64,000 bases of DNA from Hydrogenophaga sp. (GTDB taxonomy: Bacteria > Pseudomonadota > Gammaproteobacteria > Burkholderiales > Burkholderiaceae_C). The notes beneath the pieces were generated by a model that was given only the letters and a program-made list of their open reading frames with translations, was not told where the DNA came from and searched no databases. Every line of letters starts with the position of its first letter. Within the stretch, counting starts at the first letter, position 1. Location of the stretch: assembly GCA_030653975.1 (NCBI GenBank), contig JAURYH010000030.1, forward strand, positions 1 through 64,000, in the 5' to 3' direction. Below are positions 16,029 to 24,826 of this stretch, piece by piece. The position numbers were made by a program, and so were the translations under genes.

Positions 16029-17326
16029 ACTTCACCAGTCCCTTCTCGCTGGCCCTCGGCGCCATCGTCGCGCTCAGCCTGCTCGGCGTGCCGATCGGCC
16101 AGGCCATGATCGGTGGCTCGGTGCTGTACCTCTACCTCAAGGGCATGGACATGGGCACCGCGGCCGAGCAACTGCTCAACGGCACCTACTCCAGCTTCCT
16201 GCTGCTGGCGATCCCGTTGTTCATCCTCGCCGCCACCATCATGAGCACCGGCAGCATCCTGGACCGCCTGCTGCGTTTCTGCAACGCCATCGTCGGGCGC
16301 TTCCCCGGCGGCCTGGCGCAGGTCAACGTGCTGCAGAGCATCGTGTTCGCCAGCATGTCGGGCTCTGCCCTGGCCGACGCGGCCGGCTCGGGCAAGATGA
16401 TGCTGGCCATGATGACGCGCAACGGCCAGTACACGCGCGGCTTTGCCGCCGCACTGACCGCCGTTTCCGCCGTCATCGGCCCGATCCTTCCGCCGTCGAT
16501 CCCGCTGGTGCTCTACGCCTTGGTGTCGGGAGCCTCCATCGGCTACCTCTTCATCGCCGGCGTGTTGCCCGGGCTGATGCTGGGGGCCGTGCAGATGGGC
16601 CTGATCTATTTCCTCGCCAAGCGCCGCCACTACCCCGTCGAGGCCAGGGTGGCGCTGAAGGAGATGCCACGCATCACGCGCGAGGCCTTCCCGGCCCTGA
16701 TGTTGCCGGTCATCCTGCTGGGCTGCCTCTACAGCGGCATCACCACCCCGACCGAAGCCGCTGGCCTGGCCGCCGCCTATGCCCTGCTGATCTCGGTGCT
16801 GCTCTACCGCAGCATCGGCTGGCGCGACATGTACGACGCCCTGCTCACCAGCGCACGCACCAGCATCTCCATCGGCATGCTGATCGCCGGCGCCCTGGTC
16901 TTCAACTACGTGATCACGGCAGAGAACATCCCCGCCAGCCTCAGCGAGATCCTCAAGACGCTGGACATGTCACCGCAGGGCTTCCTGCTGCTGGTCAACC
17001 TGATGCTGCTGGTGCTGGGCTGTTTTCTGGAGGGCTCGACCATCATCCTGGTGATCCTGCCGGTGCTGCTGCCCACGGCCACAGCGCTGGGCATCGACCC
17101 GGTGCACTTTGGCGTGGTGACCGTGCTCAACATCATGATCGGGCTCGTGACCCCGCCCTACGGCCTGCTGCTGTTCATGATGACCCGCATCGCCGACGTG
17201 TCGCTCATGGAACTGGTGCGCGAGGTGATGCCTTTTCTGGTGGTCATGCTGGGCGCGCTGGTGCTCTTCACCCTGTCGCCCGATCTGGTGCTGTTCCTGC
17301 CGCGCCTGGCGGGCTACCCGGGCTGA
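16025..17326 (+). CDS. dctM: TRAP transporter large permease (DctM)
   Basis: 433 residues, about twelve membrane segments. Diagnostic stretches are FASMSGSALADAAGSG, GPILPPSIPLVLY, TTPTEAAGLAAAYALL and GLVTPPYGLLLFMM. It completes the dctPQM transporter beside the AroQ-like gene and is translationally coupled to dctQ by an ATGA overlap. No strong terminator follows; about 160 bp of non-coding DNA separates it from the next gene. Confidence 0.93.
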   Translation: MNFTSPFSLALGAIVALSLLGVPIGQAMIGGSVLYLYLKGMDMGTAAEQLLNGTYSSFLLLAIPLFILAATIMSTGSILDRLLRFCNAIVGRFPGGLAQVNVLQSIVFASMSGSALADAAGSGKMMLAMMTRNGQYTRGFAAALTAVSAVIGPILPPSIPLVLYALVSGASIGYLFIAGVLPGLMLGAVQMGLIYFLAKRRHYPVEARVALKEMPRITREAFPALMLPVILLGCLYSGITTPTEAAGLAAAYALLISVLLYRSIGWRDMYDALLTSARTSISIGMLIAGALVFNYVITAENIPASLSEILKTLDMSPQGFLLLVNLMLLVLGCFLEGSTIILVILPVLLPTATALGIDPVHFGVVTVLNIMIGLVTPPYGLLLFMMTRIADVSLMELVREVMPFLVVMLGALVLFTLSPDLVLFLPRLAGYPG

Positions 17327-17485
17327 GCGATTCCGCTGGCTGTGTGCACCGAGCGAGACGCAGCAGGTTGCGTGCTCGCGGCCAGCGCGCCTGCCACCGG
17401 TATCCCCTGTGCACGGTGCTGCAACACCTGGGCTCGCTGATGCGGTCATCCCGGCCCGCGCCAGCCGCCCGCTAACATAGCGCCA

Positions 17486-19297
17486 ATGCCTCCCGCTTCC
17501 GCCCTCCACCGCCTGCTCGCCCGCACCGTCCTGCTGCTGGCACTGGCTTTCGTGGCGTGGCACGGCGGGGCGCAGGCCTCCAGCGGCGAGCAGGACGTGA
17601 CGCTGCGGGCCCACTACTGGGTGGACCCGACCGGAGAGGCCGGCATCGACACGGTGGCGCAGGCGCCCGCCGCCCAGTTTCAGCCCATGGCGGGTCACCG
17701 AACCTTCAAGCTGGGCGATGCCGCACTCTGGATGCGGCTGGATCTGCCCGCCATGGACCCGGCCCAGCGCTGGTTCCTCATGCTCGACAGCTCCGCCTTC
17801 ACCGACCACGCGAGCTTTTTTCAGCCCCGCCCCGGTGGTGGCTGGCAAGAGCAGCGCGCGGGCGACCACCTGGCGGTGTCGCGGTGGTCCATTCCCGACC
17901 GCTCGCCGGTGTTTGCACTGGACGACACCTCGGCACCGCTCAGCGTGTGGCTGCGGCTGGACAACAAACCCGCGCCGCTGAGCCCGCGCACCACCCTGCT
18001 GAGTGCAGCAGATCTTCAGCAGAAGCGCTCGTGGACACACCTGCTGGTGGGTGTCTACCTCGGCTTCGGCCTGCTGGTGCTGTTCCTCGGCTGGGTGCAT
18101 GCACGCCTGTATGGCGACCGCGCCTTTGTGGCCTATGTGGTGTACGTGAGCTGCATGCTGGGTTTCCAGGTGGCGTTCACCGGCATCGGGGGCCAGTTTT
18201 TCTGGCCCGACTGGGCGTGGTGGAACAGCGCGGCACCGGCGGTTTTCATGCTCTGGCTCACGGGCTCGGGGATCTGGTTCGTGCGCGAGGTGTGCGCGAT
18301 CTCGCGGTACCACCGCGGGCTGGACCGTTTTGCCCTGGCGTGGTCGGTGTTCGGCCTGCTGTACCCGGTGGCCTACCTCACGCTGCAGAATGCGGCGGCG
18401 CTGGCGGTGCTGAACCTGTATGGCCTGCTCTCGGTGCTGCTGAGCATCGGCCTGTGCCTGTGGGCCTGGCGCCAGGGTGAGCGCTACGCGGGCTGGATGG
18501 CGCTGGGTTTTCTGCCGGTGCACCTGGGTTACCCGTTTCCGGCGCTGCGCGCGGCGGGCGTGTTGCCCGACAGCTGGGGGGCGCAGTACGCGGTGCTGAT
18601 CGGCTCGGCGATCGAGATCCCGCTGTTGCTCTACATCCTGCACCGTCGGGCCCAGCACTTCAGCGAAAACCGGGCGCGCCTGCGCGCGCTCGATTCCACC
18701 GATCCGCTGACCGGTCTGACCATCGTGCCGGTGCTGGAGCTGCGGCTGCGCGATGCGATCCGCCGCGCGCGGCGCTACGGCCACCACTGCGCCCTGCTGC
18801 TGGTGGAGCTGTCCAACCACGCCGACCTCCGCCTGCGCCTGGGGCAGGATGCGGGTGACCGCGCGCTGGTGCTGGCGGCGGCGCGGCTCACGCGCGTGGT
18901 GCGCGATGTGGACACGGTGTGCCGCGTGACCGACACGCGTTTTGCGATCCTGGTGGAAGGGCCCCAGCGACCGGAACACCTCAAGCTGCTGGCACAGCAC
19001 ATTGTGGCCAAGGGGCTGGAGCCGGCGTCCATCCTGCCCGGCGACGCCACGCTGCGGTTTCGCCTGGTCTCCACCCTGCTGCCGGTCGACCGCGAGATCG
19101 CCGCCGAAGAAGAGGAACGGGTGGAGGCCCGGCGCGCACTGCAGCGCATGCACCGCGCGCTGGACCAGCTGGCCGACGAACCCCGCAAAGCGGTGTGGCA
19201 CCTGCCGCGTGAGCAGCCGGTGAACCCGGCGCTGACCGGCACCCCGGGTCAGGGCGGTGCGGACGCGCAGCCGCTGCCGGGCGCGGTCCCCAGATAA
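17486..19297 (+). CDS. 7TM-DISM sensor protein with degenerate GGDEF domain
   Basis: 603 residues. A signal peptide (about 1-32) is followed by an extracytoplasmic beta-rich 7TMR-DISM extracellular domain (to about 180). Seven hydrophobic segments (about 185-390) and a cytoplasmic GGDEF-type domain complete the layout. The start of that domain is recognisable (DSTDPLTGL, about 408-416), but where GGDEF should stand near residue 480 the sequence reads VTDTR followed by FAIL. It therefore cannot be a standard diguanylate cyclase and may be a c-di-GMP-independent sensor or partner protein. The tail ends inside the opposite-strand penicillin-binding protein gene. Confidence 0.8.
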   Translation: MPPASALHRLLARTVLLLALAFVAWHGGAQASSGEQDVTLRAHYWVDPTGEAGIDTVAQAPAAQFQPMAGHRTFKLGDAALWMRLDLPAMDPAQRWFLMLDSSAFTDHASFFQPRPGGGWQEQRAGDHLAVSRWSIPDRSPVFALDDTSAPLSVWLRLDNKPAPLSPRTTLLSAADLQQKRSWTHLLVGVYLGFGLLVLFLGWVHARLYGDRAFVAYVVYVSCMLGFQVAFTGIGGQFFWPDWAWWNSAAPAVFMLWLTGSGIWFVREVCAISRYHRGLDRFALAWSVFGLLYPVAYLTLQNAAALAVLNLYGLLSVLLSIGLCLWAWRQGERYAGWMALGFLPVHLGYPFPALRAAGVLPDSWGAQYAVLIGSAIEIPLLLYILHRRAQHFSENRARLRALDSTDPLTGLTIVPVLELRLRDAIRRARRYGHHCALLLVELSNHADLRLRLGQDAGDRALVLAAARLTRVVRDVDTVCRVTDTRFAILVEGPQRPEHLKLLAQHIVAKGLEPASILPGDATLRFRLVSTLLPVDREIAAEEEERVEARRALQRMHRALDQLADEPRKAVWHLPREQPVNPALTGTPGQGGADAQPLPGAVPR

Positions 19298-22200
19298 GGC
19301 ATCAGGGTCGGCCCCATCGATCCCAGTATCTGCACCGGCAGGCCCGACGTGAAACGGTAGCGCGCGGCATCGGGTCCGACCACATAGGCGGTGAGGCTGC
19401 CGAAATAGCGCGGGCCGAGGTGAAAGACAAAGGTGGCGGTGCGGTTGAGCGCGAGCGTGGCGCGCCCGCGCACGACCACGCGGTTGTCGCCGGTGCCGGT
19501 CTTGCCACCCGGCGACAGGTCTTCGCCACCCGGGGCGCGGAAGCTGCCGACCAGGCGGCGCGCGGTGCCGCGCTCCACCACTTCGGACAAGGCTTGTTGC
19601 AGCGCCCGCGCCACCTCGGGCGCCATGACCCGCTCGCCCTTCACGGGCGTGTTCCCCAGCGCGGTGAACCAGGGGGTATCGCTGGCGAACTGCACACCCG
19701 TGAGGAGGCGGGTGGGCAGGCGCACTCCGTCGTTGAGGATGATGCCCATCAGCTCGGCGAGCGCCGCGGGTCGGTCGCCGGAACTGCCCAGCGCGGTGGC
19801 CAGCGAGGGCACGAGGTGGCCAAACGGGTAGCCCAGCCGGGCCCAGCGCTGGTGGATGTCCAGGAAGGCCTCCACTTCCAGCAGGGTGTAGATGCGGTCG
19901 TCCTGCGCACTCTTGACACGGGTGCGGAACAGCCAGCCGTAAACCGCCTGCCGCTCGCTCTGGCTGGCGGCTATCGCCTGGGTCAGGCTGGCCTGGGGGT
20001 TTTGCAGGCGGTAGGCGACCAGCCACAGTTCAAGCGGGTGCACGCCGGCCACATAACCGCGGTCGGGCAGGTCGAGGGCGTCGGGCGCGTAGCGGCTGAA
20101 GAGGCTCTGCACGCGGGCCGCATTGGGCGCTTTCTCGCCAAGGCGCTCCTTCAGAAAGGCGCTCAGCGCTTCGGGCGGTGCCTCGGGTTCGAGGTAGCGG
20201 AACACGGCCGTGAGGCGCTCGGGTGTGGGGCGCAGGCCTTCGAGCAGCACCGAACGCAGCTCGTCGGTGCTGCGCCGGTCGGTCTTGCGCCAGAAGCGGC
20301 GCAGGAAGGTCTGGCCTTCGCGGTCGGCGAAGCGGGCGAGGTAGGCCTCACGGCGCGGGTCGCTGTCGTCTTCGAGCAGCCGCGCGGTGCTGCCGGGCAC
20401 CTGGTACATGGTGTGGCGCACGACTTCGCGCAGCACGCGCACGAACGGCAGGTTGATGGAAGCCTGCATGGCTTCGCGCACGGTGGGCGAGCGCCCGTTG
20501 TCGCTGTCGTTGAAGTTGTTGAAGCTGTGCACACCGCCGCCGGTGAAGAAGCGCTCGCCGGGATCGGCCGAAAACCGGCGCTCCAGGGCGGCGAGCAGCA
20601 TGGCGTCGAGGCTGCGGTCTTTGGCGCTGGCAAGGTGCTGCACGGCCCAGCGCGTGAGCGTGTCCTGCCGGTCGAAGGCGGTGTCGCGCAGGGCTTTCGG
20701 CTCCAGCGGGACCAGTCGCGCATGCAGCTCGGCGACCAGCTCCAGATAGGTCGCCAGGACCCGCAGTTTGGCGGTGGAACCGAGTTCGAGCTTGCTGCCT
20801 TCGTTGATGTCCAGCGGCTGCGTGGTGGTGTCGGTCTGCACGCGCACCAGGTTCCCCTGGGGCGTGCGCTCCAGCAGGGTGAAGCTGTAACTCACCTTGC
20901 CGAGCGAGGCGGGCTGCAGCAGGCGCTCGCCGATGAGGCTCTGCGAGCGGGCAAAGGCCGGATCGGCGAGGCGGCCGAGGTAGTCGCTGACGGCGTCCTG
21001 CAGCTCGCCGTGCAGCGTGGTGTCGACGCTGGCATCGAGCCGGTCGAGGCTGTAGAGCGAGGTGCCCAGCCACCCGGCCAGGCGGCTGCGCGCGGCGGTG
21101 CTGCCTTTGCCATGGCTGGTCGGCAACAGGGGCGGGTGGCGGACCATGTCGCGGAACACCAGCCGCTGCCGCAGGGCGGCATCGCGCCAGCCGGTGTCGA
21201 TGATGCCTTCCGTGGCCAGCAGGCGCAGGTAGGCGTCGGTGGTTTCGTCGAGGTCTTTGCGACCCTGGGCGAGGTACCACGAGGGGCGGCGGTGCGCCAC
21301 CATGAGGGCCACCACCTGGCGCAGGACCTGGCCGCGCTCGGTCTGGTTCTCATTCAGGCTCTCCCCCGGCGTGAGCAGGAAGCGGGCGCGGTCGAGCTCG
21401 GTCCCGAACCACACCCACAAACCATCGGCCAGCCCGTGCACCTCGCCGTGTCGCGGCGCGGCCGACAGCGGAACGGTGTTGAGGTAGTCGAGCAGGATCT
21501 GGCGGCGCACCGGCAGCGTGTCCTCGCCCTGCTGGTAGGCGCGCACGGCGGCCGACACCATCTGGCGCAACTTTTCGCGCTCGTTGTGGGTGATGCCCCC
21601 GGGCGAATGGCGGAATTTTTCAATCTGGGTGGCCAGGGTGCTGCCTCCGGGTGTGTCGAACCCGTCATTGATCCGGCTGCCGATCTGCCCGAGCACGGCG
21701 CGGGTGAAGCGCACCCAGTCAACGGCCGGGTTCAGGTGCGGCCGGTCGGGGTCGAGCAGGTCGCGGTTTTCGATGAACAGCAGCGCCTGAGCGACCACCG
21801 GGGGCACGCTGGCCAGGCGGTCGAACTGGCGGTAGGGGTAGCTGAAGCTGTGGATGGGCGCGCGGTGGCAATCGAACACGGACAGGCCGGCCTGGGCCTT
21901 TTCGGCGTAAGGGGCGGACAGGCCGCGGTCCAGGTGCGCGAGCAGGGCCTCGTTGTACCGGGCCTGCGCCGTGACCTCGAAGCCGCGGGATTGCAGGCTG
22001 GCAACGAAGGCGGGGATTTGGGTGTAACCCAGGCGTTCATCGAACGGGCCGTGCTTCGGGAAACGGATGTGCTCGCTGGGCCCGGGAGCCACCTTAAAAC
22101 CGAGCGGGGCGGCGTAGCGGCCCAGCGCCCAGGTCTGCAAGCGGGACGTGTGCGCTTCGTAGCGCAACAGCACGGCGGCCGCAGTGCCCAGCAAGAGCAA

Positions 22201-22329
22201 CGCGGCGACACCCAGCCACCACAGGCGCAAGCGCCCGCGTTGCCCGGGCTCGGGGGCGTGGCCGCTGGAGACCGTGGGGCCGTTCTCCCTGATGGGTTTT
22301 TCGGTCATGGGGGGCTCGATCTGCTGCAT
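19249..22329 (-). CDS. Large class A penicillin-binding protein (GT51 plus transpeptidase)
   Basis: 1026 residues, longer than most class A PBPs. One membrane anchor lies at about 36-58. A glycosyltransferase 51 domain follows, with ENRDLLD (catalytic Glu position) and GGSTLATQIEKFRHSPGG. The C-terminal transpeptidase domain has S-T-A-K (near residue 516), S-I-N, and KTGTG (near 941). It polymerises and cross-links peptidoglycan in the periplasm. The GT motifs (GGSTLATQ rather than GASTITQQ) and the long middle part set it apart from the neighbouring PBP1A. Its 3' end overlaps the convergent sensor gene by 49 bp. The start is uncertain: ATG at 22329 or 22308, neither with a clear ribosome binding site. 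Confidence 0.87.
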   Translation of the reverse strand: MQQIEPPMTEKPIRENGPTVSSGHAPEPGQRGRLRLWWLGVAALLLLGTAAAVLLRYEAHTSRLQTWALGRYAAPLGFKVAPGPSEHIRFPKHGPFDERLGYTQIPAFVASLQSRGFEVTAQARYNEALLAHLDRGLSAPYAEKAQAGLSVFDCHRAPIHSFSYPYRQFDRLASVPPVVAQALLFIENRDLLDPDRPHLNPAVDWVRFTRAVLGQIGSRINDGFDTPGGSTLATQIEKFRHSPGGITHNEREKLRQMVSAAVRAYQQGEDTLPVRRQILLDYLNTVPLSAAPRHGEVHGLADGLWVWFGTELDRARFLLTPGESLNENQTERGQVLRQVVALMVAHRRPSWYLAQGRKDLDETTDAYLRLLATEGIIDTGWRDAALRQRLVFRDMVRHPPLLPTSHGKGSTAARSRLAGWLGTSLYSLDRLDASVDTTLHGELQDAVSDYLGRLADPAFARSQSLIGERLLQPASLGKVSYSFTLLERTPQGNLVRVQTDTTTQPLDINEGSKLELGSTAKLRVLATYLELVAELHARLVPLEPKALRDTAFDRQDTLTRWAVQHLASAKDRSLDAMLLAALERRFSADPGERFFTGGGVHSFNNFNDSDNGRSPTVREAMQASINLPFVRVLREVVRHTMYQVPGSTARLLEDDSDPRREAYLARFADREGQTFLRRFWRKTDRRSTDELRSVLLEGLRPTPERLTAVFRYLEPEAPPEALSAFLKERLGEKAPNAARVQSLFSRYAPDALDLPDRGYVAGVHPLELWLVAYRLQNPQASLTQAIAASQSERQAVYGWLFRTRVKSAQDDRIYTLLEVEAFLDIHQRWARLGYPFGHLVPSLATALGSSGDRPAALAELMGIILNDGVRLPTRLLTGVQFASDTPWFTALGNTPVKGERVMAPEVARALQQALSEVVERGTARRLVGSFRAPGGEDLSPGGKTGTGDNRVVVRGRATLALNRTATFVFHLGPRYFGSLTAYVVGPDAARYRFTSGLPVQILGSMGPTLMPYLGTAPGSGCASAPP

Positions 22330-22442
22330 CGCAGCAATTGTGGGCCGTCAAGCGAGAAACCAGTGTGTCGAAAACCATGATGGCACATTCGGTTACGCCC
22401 CGTTCATCAGCGGCATACCCGGGCACAGGATAATCCTTCCCC

Positions 22443-24752
22443 ATGTCATTGCGTCATTCGCGCCGCCTGTTTCTCAGCCTGGCGCTCATCATCCCTGCCC
22501 CGCTGCTGCTGACCACGTCCGTGGTTCAAGCGTCCACGTTCGATCTGCCACCGATCGACCGCATCGTCCATTACAAGCCCAAGCTGCCGCTGCAGGTGTT
22601 CACCGCCGACGGCGTGGAGCTGGCGCAGTTCGGTGCCGAACGGCGCGAATACGTGCCGCTCTCGCGCACGCCCAAGCAGCTGCAGGACGCCGTGCTGGCG
22701 GTGGAGGACGCGCGGTTTCGCGAACACTCGGGCGTTGACCCGAAAGGCATGGCGCGGGCGGTGGTGGCGGCGCTGACCGGTGGTCGCCGGCAGGGTGCGA
22801 GCACCATCACGCAGCAGCTCGTGCGCACCATGCTGCTCACGCGCGAGTTTTCGGTGGAACGCAAGGCCAAGGAAATCGTGCTGGCTTTCAAGGTGGAAGA
22901 CGCGCTCTCGAAAGACCGCATCCTGGAGATCTACCTCAACGAGATCTTCCTGGGCCAGCGCGCCTATGGTTTCGCGGCCGCCGCGCAGACCTATTTCGGC
23001 AAGTCCATGGACCAGCTCTCGCTGGCCGAAACCGCGATGCTCGCGGGCCTGCCCCAGAACCCCTATTACGCGAACCCGGTGGCGAACTTCGAACGCGCCG
23101 TGCAGCGCCAGCGCGTGGTGCTGCAGCGCATGCTCGCCGTGGGCGCCATCACCGAGCAGCAGCTGGCTGCCGCGCGCGCCGAAAAGCTGAGCTTGCGGTC
23201 GCCCGGGCAACGCAGCGTGCACGCCGCCCACGTGGCCGAGATGGCGCGCCGCGTGGTGGTCGAGCGCTTTGGCACCGAGGCGTATTCCACCGGCCTGCGG
23301 GTCACGACCTCGTTGCGCGCGGCCGACCAGCGTGCGGCGCACGAGGCCGTGCAACGCGGCGTGCTGGCGTTCGACCGGCGTGGCAGCTGGCGCGGGCCGG
23401 AGGGCCAGGAAACCCTGCCGGCCGGCAACGGCGCCGAACTGGAACGCGCTGCCGCCGAAGCGCTGAAAGACCACCACGACGACGAGACCCTGCGTGTGGC
23501 CATCGTCGTTTCGGCCAGTGCGAAAGAGCTGCGTGCCCAACTGGCCTCGGGTGAGCGCATCACCCTTCAGGGCGAGGGATTGCAATGGGCGCAGCGGGGG
23601 CTGGATGCCAGGGCCAAGGCACCGCTGAAACTTCAACGCGGCTCGGTCGTGCGGGTGGTGAAGAGCGGCAAGAACTGGGCCATCTCGCAATGGCCCGAAG
23701 CCGAGGCCGCGCTGGTGGCGCTGGACACCCAAACCGGTCGCGTGCGCGCGCTGGTGGGTGGCTTCGACTTCACGCGCCAACCCTTCAACCACGTCACCCA
23801 GGGCTGGCGCCAGCCGGGATCGGCGATCAAGCCCTTGCTGGTGTCGGCGGCGCTCGAAGAACGCGTGATGCCCGCCACCATCGTGGACGACCTGCCCTTC
23901 ACCGCGCCCAACGGCTGGAGTCCTCGCAACAGCAGCGGCGAACACAGTGGCCCGATCACGCTGCGCGAAGGCCTGGCGAAATCGAGCAACCTGGTGAGCG
24001 TGCGCGTGTTGCAGCATGTGGGCACCCAGCGCGCGCGCGACTGGACCACCCGCTTCGGCCTCGACGCCAGCCGCCAGCCCGACAACCTGACGCTGGCGCT
24101 GGGCACCGGCCTCGTGACGCCGCTGCAGATGGCACGGGCCTACGCCACACTGGCCAACGGCGGCTGGCGCGTGGAGCCGGTGGTGGTGGAGAAGATCACC
24201 GACGCGCAAGGCAAGGTGCTGTTTGAAGCACCGCCCCCGGCCGCGCTGACGGACGAGAGCCGCGCCATCCCCGAGCGCAACGCCTTCGTGATGAGCAGCT
24301 TGCTGAACGACGTGACGCGCACCGGCACCGCCGCCCGTGCGCAGGCGCAGCTGAAACGCAACGACGTCTACGGCAAGACCGGCACCACCGACGACGCGGT
24401 GGACGCCTGGTTCACCGGTTACCACCCCACGCTGGCCACGGCCGTCTGGATGGGCTACGACAAACCGCGCAGCCTGGGTGGTCGCGAATCGGGCGGCCGG
24501 GCCGCCCTGCCGATCTGGATGGACTACATGGGCGCCGCGCTCAAGGGTGTGCCGGAGACTGCGCCGGGTGAAACCCCCGCCGGGCTGGCGTACGCCAACG
24601 GCGACTGGCTTTACAGCGAATGGACCAACGGCGGCTGGGCTGAACGCATCGCTGACGATACCGGTGTGCAATACGCGCAGCCACCAGGCTTGCTGGACGC
24701 GTTTCGCCCTTCGTCCTTGCTGGAACTGATCCAGAACGCGATCAGACCCTGA
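22443..24752 (+). CDS. Penicillin-binding protein 1A family (bifunctional peptidoglycan synthase)
   Basis: 769 residues. An N-terminal signal/anchor (about 8-30) is followed by a GT51 domain with EDARFREH and GASTITQQLVR. The transpeptidase domain has GSAIKP (catalytic Ser near 459), SSN and YGKTGTT near 643. It acts at the cytoplasmic membrane to polymerise lipid II and cross-link strands. It is shorter than E. coli MrcA. It is divergent from the larger class A PBP across a 113-bp gap and ends at a strong shared terminator. Confidence 0.9.
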   Translation: MSLRHSRRLFLSLALIIPAPLLLTTSVVQASTFDLPPIDRIVHYKPKLPLQVFTADGVELAQFGAERREYVPLSRTPKQLQDAVLAVEDARFREHSGVDPKGMARAVVAALTGGRRQGASTITQQLVRTMLLTREFSVERKAKEIVLAFKVEDALSKDRILEIYLNEIFLGQRAYGFAAAAQTYFGKSMDQLSLAETAMLAGLPQNPYYANPVANFERAVQRQRVVLQRMLAVGAITEQQLAAARAEKLSLRSPGQRSVHAAHVAEMARRVVVERFGTEAYSTGLRVTTSLRAADQRAAHEAVQRGVLAFDRRGSWRGPEGQETLPAGNGAELERAAAEALKDHHDDETLRVAIVVSASAKELRAQLASGERITLQGEGLQWAQRGLDARAKAPLKLQRGSVVRVVKSGKNWAISQWPEAEAALVALDTQTGRVRALVGGFDFTRQPFNHVTQGWRQPGSAIKPLLVSAALEERVMPATIVDDLPFTAPNGWSPRNSSGEHSGPITLREGLAKSSNLVSVRVLQHVGTQRARDWTTRFGLDASRQPDNLTLALGTGLVTPLQMARAYATLANGGWRVEPVVVEKITDAQGKVLFEAPPPAALTDESRAIPERNAFVMSSLLNDVTRTGTAARAQAQLKRNDVYGKTGTTDDAVDAWFTGYHPTLATAVWMGYDKPRSLGGRESGGRAALPIWMDYMGAALKGVPETAPGETPAGLAYANGDWLYSEWTNGGWAERIADDTGVQYAQPPGLLDAFRPSSLLELIQNAIRP

Positions 24753-24770
24753 TTCGGGTTTGCGGGTGCA

Positions 24771-24810
24771 CAAGCAAGAAGGCCGACTGTTCAGTCGGCC
24801 TTCTTGCTTG
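24771..24810. terminator. Bidirectional terminator with 19-bp perfect arms
   Basis: CAAGCAAGAAGGCCGACTG (24771-24789) pairs perfectly with 24792-24810 around a 2-nt loop. It lies between the convergent PBP1A and nitronate monooxygenase genes and probably stops transcription from both sides. The U-rich stretches are built into the arms. Confidence 0.8.
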
Positions 24811-24826
24811 GGGAAAGGTTGTGGGC

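Noticed and set aside
16970-20026. Very long open frame opposite dctM and the sensor gene (about 1018 codons)
   Set aside because: Its translation is low in hydrophobic order and rich in His/Gln/Arg, typical of antisense frames in high-GC DNA. The plus-strand genes there have clear family motifs.
19420-22380. Long plus-strand frame opposite the large PBP (about 986 codons)
   Set aside because: Antisense artefact of high GC; the minus-strand gene has the real PBP motifs.
24771-24810. Terminal inverted repeat of an insertion sequence
   Set aside because: The arms are adjacent with a 2-nt loop and sit between convergent genes, so a terminator explains them fully; no transposase is near.
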